From: Porodaedalea pini
Lineage: Eukaryota; Basidiomycota; Agaricomycetes; Hymenochaetales; Hymenochaetaceae
DNA length: 64,000 bases
Direction: 5' to 3'
Assembly: GCA_002794775.1 (NCBI GenBank)
Contig: NBAY01000005.1
Coordinates: forward strand, 1,404,401-1,468,400
The notes beneath the pieces are model-generated. The model had not been told where the DNA came from. It saw only the letters and a list, made by a program, of their open reading frames with translations, and made no database searches. Shown here in pieces: positions 25,004 through 37,680 of the stretch. The position numbers and the translations under genes were made by a program. Position 1 is the stretch's first letter. Each line of letters begins with the position of its first letter.

Positions 25004-25783
25004 CAGCCATAATCTGCGACACGTCATGTACGTGAAGTGAGCCGCGTCAGAGCCAAAGTGTCGAAAAATTAGAATGAATGCCTATTTTCTCTGTGAATTC
25101 TGCACAGTACCTGCTCATTAAGTACTCAAAAAGAAGGCACGGTTCTCAGGAGAAGAAATATGTAAAATAGGGAGCAATAAATTGATTGTGTAGGCAGGTG
25201 GAGATCAAACAAGTGCAGCTGGTCTGTTCTCTCACCCATTTCCACTGAGATTCAAAAATTATGGCTCCCCTACATCTACCTATAAAATTCTTTCCTGTAT
25301 CTGTAAATTAAGTATATGACTATACCAACATCTCCTGAAAGTTTGAAGCCAATCCATTCAGTATTCATGGTCCAGCAGCAAGATTTGTGTTCTACTCTGC
25401 AAGACCTGTTGTGAGAAAAGGAGGGTGGAAAGAGCTTGAAGTGGAACACAAATCTTGCTGCTGCACCATGAATACTGAATGGATTGGCTTCAAACTTTCA
25501 GGAGATGTTGGTATAGTCATATACTTAATTTACAGATACAGGAAAGAGTTTATAGTAGATGTAGGGAGCATAATTTGAATCTCAGTGGAAATGGTGAGAA
25601 CAGACAGCTGCACTTTTTGATCTACTGCTACACAATCAATTTATTTTATTTTAATATTTTTTTGAACTTGTTTTTTTGATACTTAATGACATACTGTCAA
25701 ATTCACAGAAAATAGCATTATTTAATTTTTGACTTTGTTCTGACGCTCATTCACGTACATGCACTTGCAGATTATAAAATCTG
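25004..25783. mobile_element. Fold-back element copy 1, TA target
   Basis: A 780-bp element flanked by TA (25002-25003 and 25784-25785), beginning CAGCCATAATCTGCGAC and ending in the inverted form ...CAGATTATAAAATCTG. Most of its length is two complementary arms around a short unique centre near 25386-25430. It encodes nothing. Copy 2 is about 850 bp. TA duplication and CAG...CTG ends suggest a Tc1/mariner-like or related DDE transposase as mover. Confidence 0.88.
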
Positions 25784-26404
25784 TAAGACAGATGGAGTCT
25801 GTGATTCAAAGTTCTGGTTGGAATGATACTCCAAAAGATGGTATAGTGCCTTTACAGCATCCAGATATATATCATATTCCTAAAGCATCTAGATCTCAAT
25901 GGACTGCATTACTTAAGAATATGAGAGAAAAGATACTTCATGATAGGAGAGAAGCTATACCCTGTAAAGAAAATAACAATAATAATAATCATGTTCAAGT
26001 AAAAAATGATGTAAGAATTTTAGATGCATCATATCTTACTGACAATCCACTAAGAGTTAAAGATGTAGATAAGAACTTCATATTTGATGTTATTAGTTCT
26101 TTCTCACTGAATAGTGAACAAGAGCAAGCTTTTAGAATAATTAGCAATCATGCTTGTACAGACAAACCTGAACAGCTCAAGTTTTATCTTGGAGGAATGG
26201 GTGGAACAGGAAAATCTCAGGTTATTAAGGCACTCATTGAACTCTTTAAACTGAGAGGTGAATCAAATAGATTTGTTGTTGTTGCTCCTACTGGAAGTGC
26301 AGCTGCTTTGCTAGGTGGATCTACTTATCACTCTCTGCTAGGATTTAGAGAAGTATCAGATGAGAAAGGAAGTGATTTAAGTATATCTTCATTGATTGAT
26401 ATTA

Positions 26405-27254
26405 CAGCCTTTTTCATAAGTCCTGCGACATGTGCATGTCACGTGAAATGAGCCGCGTCAGAGCCAAAGTGTCAAAAAATTAGAATGAATGACTATTTTC
26501 TCTGTAGATTCTGCACAGTACCTGCTCATTAAGTACTCAAAAAAAAAAGGCACGGTTCTCAGGAGAAGAAATATGTAAAATAGGGAGCAATAAATTGACT
26601 GTGTAGGCAGGTGGAGATCAAACAAGTGCAGCTGGTCTGTTCTCTCACCCATTTCTACTGAGATTCAAAAATTATGGCTCCCCTACATCTACCTATAAAA
26701 TTCTTTCCTGTATCTGTAAATTAAGTATATGACTATACCAATAGCTCCTGAAAGTTTGAAGCCAATCCATTCAGTATTCATGGTCCAGCAGCAAGATTTG
26801 TGTTCTACTCTGCAAGACCTGTTGTGAGAAAAGGAGGGTGGAAAGAGCTTGAAGTGGAACACAAATCTTGCTGCTGGACCATGAATACTGAATGGATTGG
26901 CTTCAAACTTTCAGGAGCTGTTGGTATAGTCATATACTTAATTTACAGACACAGGAAAGAATTTTATAGGCAGATGTAGGGGAGCCATAATTTTTGAATC
27001 TCAGTGGAAATGGGTAAGAGAACAGACCAGCTGCACTTGTTTGATCTCCACCTACCTATATAGTCAATTTATTGCTCCTATTTTACATATTTCTTCTCCT
27101 GAGAACCGTGCCTTTTTTTTGAGTACTTAATGAGCAGGTTCTGTGCAGAATCTACAGAGAAAATAGGCATTCATTCTAATTTTTTGACACTTTGGCTCTG
27201 ACGCGGCTCATTTCACGTGACATGCACGTGTCGCAGGACTTATGAAAAAGGCTG
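26405..27254. mobile_element. Fold-back element copy 2, TA target
   Basis: An 850-bp near-perfect palindrome flanked by TA (26403-26404 and 27255-27256). It begins CAGCCTTTTTCATAAGTCC, and its reverse complement ends the element. Arms of roughly 390 bp surround a central unique piece near 26800-26870. It interrupts the helicase between SSLIDI and SKLASVRYIF. It is the same family as copy 1 and evidently younger or better preserved. Confidence 0.9.
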
Positions 27255-28648
27255 TAGATCAAAATTAGCATCTGTAAGATATATATTTCTTGATGAGGTT
27301 TCCATGCTATCATGCAATGATATGCAAAGAATATCTGCTAGATTGGCAAAGATATTCAAAAACTCTGAGCAACCCTTTGGAGGTATAAATATGATCTTTG
27401 CTGGTGACTTTGCTCAGCTACCCCCTGCTCATAATACTAATACATTATACAATGGTACTTTGGGTACAACTGTAGATTCTAAAGCTACTAAATGGAAGCA
27501 AGAGGCTGTTTTAGGTAAAATTCTCTGGCATCAGATAAATACTGTAGTTATTCTCAGACAAAATATGAGACAGAAGACTCAGTCAGAGCAAGACACAAAA
27601 CTTAGAGCTGCACTTGAGAATATGAGATACAAGGCATGTACTAATAATGATATAAGTTTTTTAAGAACTCTAATAGCTGGTAAAACTCCAGATAAGAAAG
27701 ATGTATCTAGAAAGGAATTCAGAAATGTATCAGTAATAGTTGGTCTAAATCTACAGAAAGACAAACTCAATGAAGTTGGTGCAGAAAGATTTGCAAGAGA
27801 TCACAATCTTCCACTATATACATTCTACTCTATAGACACAATAAACAATGATTGTACAGATCCTAAGAGACCAAGTAGAGGTAGACCTAAAAAGCAAGGA
27901 TTTGTCAAAGGAATAATTCAACCAGAACTCCAAAAAATACTTTGGAATCTACCTCCAACTTGTACTGAACATAGACCTGGAAAACTAAAGCTTTGTATTG
28001 GAATGCCTGTTATGATAAAAAGAAATGAAGCAACTGAATGCTGTGTAACCAATGGTGCTGAAGCAACTGTATTTGGATGGGATGCAATTGATCTATCAGA
28101 TGGAAAGCAGGCTATTGATGTCCTTTTTGTAAAGTTAAATAATCCACCACAGTCTATTCAACTACCAGGGTTACCACTTAATGTTGTACCTTTATCTAGA
28201 CATTCTCTTAAGACAAAATGCCAGCTCATAAAAAATGGAGAGTCTGTAACAATCAATATCAATAGAGATCAAATATGCATTCTACCTAACTTTGCAATGA
28301 CTGACTATGCATCACAAGGTAGAACAAGATTGTATAATGTAATTGATCTGAACAACTGTCAGAATCATCAGTCATATTATACTTGTCTTTCTAGAAGCTC
28401 TTCTGCAGAGGGAACTATAATATTACAGGGCTTTGATAAAAACAAGATCATGGGTGGCATTAGTGGATATCTAAGACAAGAATTCAGAGAGCTTGAGATA
28501 CTTGATGAACTGACCAAAGAAAGATATGAGGGAAGACTTCCATCACATGTAAATGCACATACAAGAGGTGTACTGCTGAGACAATATATGAATTACAAAG
28601 GATCAAATCACCAGCCCTCTCATTTACACTCTGCAATTGCTTGGACAG

Positions 28649-29770
28649 ATGAGCTTGTTTCTTTCAGATAACAAATATAGTCAATGGAATTCATGCCATG
28701 TAAAGCATAATATAACTGAGATGAATGAGCAGAGAGTAGATAAAAAAGATGAAGAAATAATGCCAAATAATAAAACTAAAATATCCAGTGACACATTAGC
28801 CAGTACATCATATTTAGGGAAAAGAAATAGTGATAATGACAGTGAAGGCTCTACCTTAAATACTCCAAGTAAGCGACATAAAGCAAGTGAATATAATCAA
28901 AACAGTGCAAGCTCATCACCTTTAGGACTAAGATGGGATTCAGTAAGTTATAGTTGTGCGTATGACTCTGTATTGCCTATTTTATTCAATTTATACATAG
29001 AAGACTATGAGAGGTGGTATAATATATATTCACAGTATCAAATTAAATTGCATGATCATTTTCAGAGGGTAATGAATTCAATAAGTAGTTTTGAAGAAGA
29101 AAGAGATGTCATTCGTAACAAGCTTTTCAACCAGAACAGACATCAATTTCCATTAGGTCATAAATTAACAGCTGTAGCCTCTGTTGTGCAGAAATGCCTA
29201 GAAGCAAAAGAACCTATAATATATAAGCAAAGCCAGTGTATTCAATGTAATAGGTCTAAACAAAGTCTTTTATTATCCTCATTTATTCCATGTTTTACAG
29301 AAGACTTTAATACAGCTCCTGAATGGTATTTATTCAGCAGTCAATATAAAAACATCAATACATACCCTTCTATTCAACAATGGCTTAACTATTACTTTGG
29401 TGCAATGTCAGTAACATGTAGACAATGTCAAATGGACTATACAGCTGACACCAATGTACAATCTCATATCAGTGAGTCAACAAATGTTGTAGCTGTGCAG
29501 TTGTATAATTATGAGATTATAATTGATCATGAGATTGTTATAAAATGTACACCATGTTTGAAAAAATACAAATTGCGAGGTCTGATTTATGGTGGTAACA
29601 ATCACTTCACTTGTAGAATAATAGATAAGTCTGGACTGGTCTGGTATAATGACGGTATAACCACTGGCAGAGTTTCAAATGCAGAAAAGTATCTATCACA
29701 GTATAGTGATTATGAGCTTCATGGCGAAGGGAAAACTACAGCAGTCATTGCTCTATATGCTATTATTTAA
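28649..29770 (+). CDS. Helitron C-terminal cysteine-peptidase-like ORF
   Basis: An open frame of about 373 codons overlaps the end of the helicase frame by some 20 bases in a different phase. It has a basic patch (TPSKRHKA), then LRWDSVSYSCAYDSVLPILF, where the Cys after a Ser/Asn-type context resembles the nucleophile of papain-fold deubiquitinase-like peptidases. Two CX2C pairs follow (CIQC...and CRQCQ), and near the end GGNNHFTCRIIDKSGLVWYNDG supplies a His and a Trp-Tyr-Asn-Asp box of the kind that closes such active sites. C-terminal peptidase domains occur in some Helitron proteins. The overlap suggests a former continuous protein with a frameshift, or a second ORF. The peptidase call is by motif only. 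Confidence 0.6.
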   Translation: MSLFLSDNKYSQWNSCHVKHNITEMNEQRVDKKDEEIMPNNKTKISSDTLASTSYLGKRNSDNDSEGSTLNTPSKRHKASEYNQNSASSSPLGLRWDSVSYSCAYDSVLPILFNLYIEDYERWYNIYSQYQIKLHDHFQRVMNSISSFEEERDVIRNKLFNQNRHQFPLGHKLTAVASVVQKCLEAKEPIIYKQSQCIQCNRSKQSLLLSSFIPCFTEDFNTAPEWYLFSSQYKNINTYPSIQQWLNYYFGAMSVTCRQCQMDYTADTNVQSHISESTNVVAVQLYNYEIIIDHEIVIKCTPCLKKYKLRGLIYGGNNHFTCRIIDKSGLVWYNDGITTGRVSNAEKYLSQYSDYELHGEGKTTAVIALYAII

Positions 29771-29817
29771 TGTATAACAAGCAGTGTAAAGGAGGAGGGA
29801 TGGGAAGGTAGCACATC
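29771..29817. other. Helitron-PRP8 boundary
   Basis: Between the Helitron stop codon at 29768-29770 and the return of PRP8 (minus strand, GGLGMLSMGHVLIPQSD) near 29818 there are fewer than 50 bp. The expected 3' hairpin followed by CTRR is not visible, so the Helitron 3' end is either truncated here or unusual. Confidence 0.45.
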
Positions 29818-32376
29818 ATCGCTCTGAGGAATAAGCACATGACCCATAGACAACATTCCAAGACCACCGAGTTCCTATTCGACAACAGTTCAGCAAGTCG
29901 TGATATACATAAGAGCTGCGATGCTTACTTTGAGGGTGTAGAAGACGACTGGAGGGAAACACAAAGGCATCTTACTGTTCAAGCCAATCTCGACACTGAG
30001 TCTGAATTTTGTTCTCAGCCTTCAAAGCATCAAGCAGCTCATTCGTGTGGATGACAGCCTCCTGATAATAAGTCATCAGACCGATGATTGCAGTGTTCCA
30101 TTTGTTGACAATCTTGGAAAAGGCGGTAGAGCCTGAGCTCATGAGGACCTGGTGGATACGGTTGTTAAACTGTTGAACACTTATGAAATTCTTCAGCGTT
30201 ACATATTCCATGGAAACTTTAATATTCTTACCTTCATCGGAGACGCGGAGGAAGGTGCGTAGTACGCTCCTTTGACTGCTCGTTGGTCAAGTTCCACACC
30301 CCGTCCTTGAGTGACAACTGCTCTCCACTCATCGTCCGGATCTTCGGCAGAATGCACACCTCGAAGCCGCTCATCGAGAAGAGTAGCTGAGGGTTGTTTT
30401 TAGAGTAGACACTCACAAACGTATCTTCCCATTCAATCGTCGTCAAAGAACGACGCAGGCTCTGCTTCACGTTCCAGAACACAGCTCGACCTAGATTAAC
30501 GTCGTGCTTGATCAAGCGCATACGGCAATCCCGCGGCCAACATCTCTCGTTGTTATACCCAATAACGTTGTTGTTTGTCGGATCTGGATTCTCGCTGAGG
30601 TAACATTGTATAAGGTCGTGTGATTCCTCGGCGGCGAAGCGAGATAAAATATGTAAACGATCAACACAACGAGAATAGAGACAGACTGGATGGCGTGTCT
30701 CGGTTGCAGAATAACGGTACTGCAGGAAATTGTCGGGCAGTCGTGGGGGACCCGCCATTTCACTTGCACGTTGCAGTTCAACCTTTTCGTAGACCTTCAA
30801 AAGTACGGTCTCCATCATCACTACGCATTCACCATTGCTTGTCTCCCAGATATGTCCGTCAAGTTATTGATACCCTGGCACCACTTGTACACCAGAAGGG
30901 GAGGAGGTTCGGTGTCCGCGCTTGTCAGCCTCAAAGAATAAGAACTGGTCAAAATATGTGTCTGTAATCTTCTCAACGGGTTCGATGTTGTAGCAAGGAA
31001 TGAGTTTGCCATATGTGTCGAAGAACTCGATGCCTGCCTCTTTGAAGGCTTGCTGAGTGAGCAAGAGACGCTTGATCCTAGACAGACCTGCACGCGAATC
31101 AATTAGCTACACCCTACGACCAATTAGAAAAAAAACATACATTCGTGTGAATTGTCATACGCCTGCTCAACGAGAGCAAGCTCCTCACGCTGAGATTGGT
31201 TAAGATGACCTTTGACGCTGTACGCGTCATGCTTTTACGAAAGGGGACTGTATGGAAACATCAGTGAGAGCCACCGAAAGACGTAGTTAATTGAATCTTA
31301 CGGGAATGGGATGGGAGCAAATTTCCGACTCTCAAGCCAGTGGACCGTCGATGTGTAGATCGCAACGGCCTCCTCAGCACTAAGGTAAGGTCCATCTTTG
31401 AGGTAAGCATGCCGACGCTTTGCTCAGCTTTCAAGTACAGTCGAGTAAGACGTCCCAAGTTCTTCTTGACCACAGCATTGTCGACAGTCGCACCATGCCT
31501 GATACGCTCGCGATCGTAGTGCGAAATCGAGCACCACCAGTCCGCCTTGCTCTTGATGTACCGCAAGATGGTGTTCTCGATTGCAGTCGGCATTCCGGGA
31601 CCTTCCATGGAACTGTAGAATAACGCTTAGTACGCAAAGTCCAGATTCAACCAAACGACGTACTGTTTGCTTTTCCAGCAGTGCCACGCTTCCGACAAGT
31701 CCTGCAAGATAGTCTTCGCCTTGTTCTGCTTGATCGACTCCGGCATCATATCAAGAATATTGTGCATCATGGCAGTGCGTAATTCCAAGTCATAGTGCGA
31801 TTCGACACGCTGCTTCGTGACCGTCTTTGCGATGCCCTTGCTGTTGCGACCCTCGAACTGACGCACAAGCAAAATTCCGAGCCAGTGCTCAAGCAACGGT
31901 ACAATTCCACGCATGAAGAAGAGCCACCCTCGCCAACCTGGAGCCCAAAACCCACAGCCTGGGCCCTTACCAACAAGTCCCGCATTGAAGCAATAATAGA
32001 TCAAATGCTTGAGATCTTTGCACATCCGGACCTGACGCATAAGCTTGTACTTGTAATGGTACATATCGGTGAGCGCGCCGATATGTGCGAAGATATACTG
32101 CAATGCATCCGCCAGTTGGAAGGCATCCACATTGCCAAGCCGGAATTGGACGTGCGCATCGACAACGAGCTTCGTGAGGCGAAGGTTTTCACGGCACATA
32201 TAGAATGCATTTCCAAAGCGAGACTTTTTGCGTTCTTTAGTCGTGAGCGTCTTTACCGGCTTCAGATTCATGCTGTAATCGAGATGAAGGTAAGCCGAGT
32301 CCTAGAAGGATTGGAAGTCAGAATGATGTAACGCAGCTTTCCCAAGGATCATACCTTGCGATGGATGAGCGGAATG
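29818..32376 (-). pseudogene. PRP8: PRP8 central fragment, unit II
   Basis: Minus-strand exons start at the splice donor of the exon ending in RRK (here SIARK at 32376), then [111 protein letters not shown] exon, [37 protein letters not shown] and finally GGLGMLSMGHVLIPQSD. At least four GT-AG introns are retained. Small deletions and frameshifts disrupt it (for example near 31405 and 30240). It is fused at its 5' edge to RPB1 at a point different from the fusion in units I and III. Confidence 0.92.
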
Positions 32377-34028
32377 CAAGAGAGGCGTTCTCGGCAGCCT
32401 CCTTTATTAAAAGATCATCGCCGAGCACAACGATGAGGCGGTCTGCCAGCTGCTGCACCTGCTCAATGATGTAAACCGGCTCCAGATCGCTCGGTTTTCT
32501 GCGGTCGATATGGAAAGTCTGCGTTGCGTTCTTCACGATACGGTTCAAGTTGACAAGAAGATAGTGGGCAGTGGAATTGTCGCGGCCCGGGAAAATGATT
32601 TCACGGAGCAATTTACGATCCTCATGAAGACGGTCATATTCCTCGTCAAGTTTTTGATGGAGCTCGAGGGATGAGTCATCGATACTGACTTGCAAAGCAC
32701 CAGTGAGAAAAAGTGACGTCGACCCGATAGCAATGTTCGAACTCGCGATCATTGCTACCGAACGTTTTTGATCGTTTGCCGTTCGATAAGAGCACCGTCC
32801 ATACCATCCTCGCCATACACGAAATGGATCAGGTCACCCAGTGAGTTTCGTACAGTCCCATCATAGCAGACAGCCACGTCTTCGAGTGCCTTTACAAGTC
32901 GACGCTGAATGTAACCAGTCTCGTCCGTCTTGACAGCGCGCCTCTGGGCTGAAATCATCCTTCGTAAAGTGAGGTAGTGTGCGATGTCTGAAGCCGAACG
33001 GGAGTCGCTTCCCTTCAACGGACTGCTGACCAACACAGACGGACATCTGCGAGATGTTAATGAACGAACCCTTCGAACCCACGACAACCATCTCTTTGAC
33101 ACCGGAGTGGTCACGCGCCAAGTTGAGCTCGCCTTCGACTCGACTCTCGAACGACTCGCGAATAGTCATTCTCGGTGCAGCGTTCAGACGGTCGTTAGAT
33201 GCATCTTCAATGGCCTGCACGACATTCTGCTTTCGCATCTTGATCTGCTCCATGATGTACGCCATTGTCTTCTTATCCGCGACCGTATCACCAATGCCTA
33301 TACTGAATCCATTGTGGAACAGCCAGTAATTAACAATCTGCTGGAGACCACTGAACAGCGTATGAGTCGCTTCGGGACCTTTTTCGTGGAAGACGACGTG
33401 GATAAGACCGCCTTGCGACGCTCCAACCGTCTTTTTCTCCACGATACCAAAGACGATCTCGCCGTTTTCAATGATCATGCCATCGTCGAAAACGGGGCTC
33501 GAAAATTTCGGATCAGGCGAGCGATATGCGTTTATTCCGCGAGGAATCGTCATGCTAAGAATCTGTTTGCCCGTCCATAATGGCTTCCGCTTCAAGATCG
33601 CCGGCGTCGGAATCGTGCCGTCCCAGTCCGGCACCCACAGCAGGATGTTTTGCACCTGCACCCAGTCGAGGAAGCTATCCCGCAGAGTGAATTTCCGGAC
33701 ACCGCACGACGTGTCCTGTACGATGCCCAAAACAGTTTTGTTCACCTGCAGCGAGATGATCTGCTTTGCAACCTATGCAATTTGACTGAGTTCGGCTCTC
33801 GTCTCTTCGCTCTGAGGAACGCTAGACGGAGCTGAGAAAGAGATGTAAGGCTAATCTTAAAAGTGACATACTGCTTGTTCATCTCATCGCCATCGAAATC
33901 GGCATCATACGGTGGAGTGACGGAAAGATTTAGACGAAAGGCTAGAATACACTAATCAACGACCATACATTGAGTTAAAGGTGGATAAACACGTACTAGA
34001 GTAAAGCATAAGTCGCACGCGATGCCTC
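32377..34028 (-). pseudogene. RPB1: RPB1 fragment, unit II
   Basis: It starts with HRVRLM fused to the Ser-rich region near 34028, then runs through DFDGDE (near 33890), [45 protein letters not shown] and [16 protein letters not shown] to [17 protein letters not shown] and AAENASLAFR, where PRP8 begins. Compared with unit I it lacks 12 codons after DHSG and also the segment from [10 protein letters not shown] to VKTA-type sequence near 32935. Introns before and after DFDGDEMN are kept. The 36-bp deletion after DHSG is shared with units III and IV. Confidence 0.92.
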
Positions 34029-35214
34029 GCCGGAGAAGGCTTCTTCTCATCAACTGCAAGGGACTTCTTCGTCGCTGTCTTGTTCCCTTCAGCTGTTGCC
34101 ACGGATGCAGCTGATCGAATTGAATTCGCCGACGGTGACTTTCGAATGACGGGCGTCTTGTTCGCCGTTGTTTACGTAGATACTGTAGTAATGGGCGACA
34201 CCTTCCGTGTGCGCGATGCCGCGCTTACCGTACTAATTGGTGCCGCACTCGTTTCAGAGACGCGATGCGGCCGTCCTTTCAGTAGCGCAGGCGCCGACAT
34301 TTTAGGCGATCTTGAGGTTCCGGTGCTGCGCATCGAGGTCATTGACGTGGTCGAGACTTTCCTCGACCGAGTAACAGAGTCGCGTGGGTCATGTTCTCGC
34401 GACGCGTCTTGAATGTAGACTCGCGTGTTGAAGCCCCGCTCCTGCTGCTGGACATTGACACATTCGAGAGCGAGGATGTCGGTCGCGAGGGCGGATGAGG
34501 TGGACAAAGAGTACCTTGCTGGCCTGCTGTGGCGGCATTTGTGTGGATAGTCGATGCATGTGAACGAGTAGATGAAACAGAGGCGGCGACAGACTTGGGT
34601 CTTTGCAAGGAGACGATGTTCGGTAGTTTTACACTCGTGACACCTGCGTCTTTCCCAGTTGTGTGCGGAGAACGAGAAGCTACACCGGGCCGTCGAGAAA
34701 CCACGGAAGATGATGCGGTAGAGCGCGCAAGGGACGAGATCGAGCCCTTTAGTCGCGGGCTTTCTTGTTCGTCACCCTCCCCATCCACGTCCATACCTGA
34801 AGTACACGAGACCGCACTCGGTGCCCTATGGACGCTTGGACTCGTGCTACGCGGGGTGGACGGCGCAAACTTCGAGTCTGGCCGGCTCTTCTTACGCTCA
34901 CGCTCCGTTGCAGTCGTAAGGCGCGATGACGTTCGGCTAATCGTCGACGCAACGCTGCGCGCTACGCTCCGGACAGATGCGCTAGACGAGGTGACAGCCG
35001 CATTCATGCGAGCAAGGTTCTTGTTCAGCACGCTCGTACGAAGCGAATGCGACGTGCTCATGCTATCGCGCTCAGTAGTGTCTTCAACCCTGATGCCGCA
35101 GAAGACGACAATGCAGCAGATAAGATGGAAGATGCAGATGCCAGAGACGGCTTTGCTGTCATCGGCATGCTGCTTTGCGTTGCTTTGATGGAGCCGAACA
35201 ACTGTACAGGCCAC
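34029..35214 (-). pseudogene. Ser/Arg-rich region, unit II
   Basis: A near copy of the unit I and unit IV sequence (STSHSLRTSVLNKNLA, SGMDVDGEGDEQES, GQQGTLCPPHPPSRPTS), ending GNKTATKKSLAVD-like just before the RPB1 fusion. A frameshift after ENMTHATLL near 34375 is shared with unit IV. It is preceded by the BTB first exon without the BTB domain. Confidence 0.7.
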
Positions 35215-35244
35215 GACTCCGATTTAGCAAGAGGTGGGGAAGGC

Positions 35245-35615
35245 GCCGGCGAGGAGGAGAACGAGAAATAGCGCGAGCATAAACGATAGCTGAGTCTCAA
35301 GGACAGGTGGTAGGTTCTGTGCTCGTGCTCACCTTTATGTCCCCAAACCTCCGAGTCCGCGTTGCTGCCTTCGTCCATCGCGTCCTCATCCAGTAGATCC
35401 CAGACGACATCTGGGAAGCGATCTTTCATGCGATGAAAGAGCAATTGGAGGTCCTCTTGCCATGCTGTCGTCGACCTCTTTGTTGCCTCGAGCAGTGCGG
35501 GTGGGCAGGCAGGCAGCTATGACGAGACGGCTACCATGAGAAGCAGTGATGTAGTGTGATTTAAAAAAAAGCAGAGCAAGCCCGAGAGAAAAGTGAAGGA
35601 GACAAATCAGAGTGT
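35245..35615 (-). pseudogene. BTB-protein first exon, unit II
   Basis: The same exon and GTGAGC intron start as in unit I (FHRMKDRFPDVVWDLLDEDAM, SEVWGHK), with the same TAG in place of a Gln codon. Part of the intron (CAAATGCTAG) is deleted relative to unit I. It lies directly downstream of T1. Confidence 0.65.
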
Positions 35616-35644
35616 GCCTCCTGCTGAGGATCACATGAGGGAGT

Positions 35645-36058
35645 GAAGCGAGTGTCTTTGCTGCAGCAAAACAGACTCATCGACGACCGCAAGGGTGGAG
35701 ATCACATGTTGGCACTGTCGTCAACTTTGCTTTCGACCGATTTTTAATTCAACTGGGCCACTTTATTTTACAAAAAATACATAGGCAGATAGATAATTGT
35801 CTGAAGTTTTTTTACATGGTTCAAGCTTGAGATTTGGATGGTTGAATAAAGTTAAATATGTCAATGAAGAAAGTGAGCACTGTACAGCCACAAAAGCTGT
35901 GAGTCGGTCCATAGCCACCGCTCAATTTAGCAGAAAAGGGGTCCAAAATTAACATATATGATATGCCATCAGCTTATAAAAGCTGACAAAAACCCAAATC
36001 GGGCTCCCTAACTTTGCCCACAACAAAAGACGATACTTCATAAACTCAATAATCGTAA
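35645..36058 (-). repeat. T1, 5' terminus of unit II
   Basis: It starts TTACGATTATTGAG at 36058 (one base differs from the consensus) and is otherwise almost identical to the unit I copy. Outside the terminus lies the XPB fragment, cut in the middle of its helicase motif region (KLGLTVTL). Unit II runs from here leftward; it contains the Helitron and unit I as nested insertions, and its 3' module was not found before position 1. Confidence 0.85.
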
Positions 36059-37500
<1,442 letters not shown>

Positions 37501-37501
<1 letters not shown>

Positions 37502-37680
37502 CTTGAGGTAGTGGGCCATTAGGATGGCAAGCTACGATTACTGTTTACTGAATATCAAATAAATCACTAATGAGAATAATGTTTTAGTATAATTTGCAAG
37601 CTTTAGTCCTCTCATATAAAATGAAAGACACAGAAAACAGTAATCATAGCTTGCCATCTCAATGGCCCACTACCTCAAGT
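37501..37680 (-). repeat. 180-bp palindromic 3' module, copy 2
   Basis: Exactly 180 bp with arms ACTTGAGGTAGTGGGCCATT and its complement. It lies between the PRP8 C-terminal fragment ([11 protein letters not shown]) and the XPB fragment, without target-site duplication. It closes unit III. Confidence 0.85.

Larger units (their letters stand above)
24430..28671 (+). pseudogene. Helitron linker and Pif1-family helicase, interrupted
   Basis: The linker reads DHPQYTSHGVSLSN, VPNFIGGIPRPDKGDREYY and ECQDARDDYS, all typical between Rep and helicase. It has one TGA (24855-24857). The helicase has Walker A GGMGGTGKSQVIKAL (near 26195), TGSAAALLGGSTYHSLLG, Walker B YIFLDEVSML (near 27285), FAGDFAQLPPA, GMPVMIKRN and the C-terminal DYASQGRTRLYNVIDL...YYTCLSRS. 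Two fold-back elements (25004-25783 and 26405-27254) interrupt it. Deleting each with one TA rejoins the frame exactly. The stop is at 28669-28671. Confidence 0.9.
20801..29771 (+). mobile_element. Helitron, autonomous type, now inactive
   Basis: A 9-kb AT-rich block on the plus strand carries, in order, a Helitron N-terminal region, a HUH replication-initiator nuclease, a Pif1-family helicase and a C-terminal cysteine-peptidase-like domain. Base composition (strongly A/T) contrasts with the roughly balanced flanks. It separates two PRP8 fragments of unit II. Inactivation is by two TGA codons and frameshifts in the 5' half, and by two fold-back insertions at TA in the helicase region. Exact ends are not resolved. 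Helitrons transpose by rolling-circle replication and are known to pick up host gene fragments, which is relevant to the chimeras around it. Confidence 0.88.

Noticed and set aside
20801..29771. The composite units as standard Helitrons mobilised by the Helitron in this window
   Set aside because: I could not find TC...CTRR ends on the units or T1-like ends on the Helitron, so the link is unproven.
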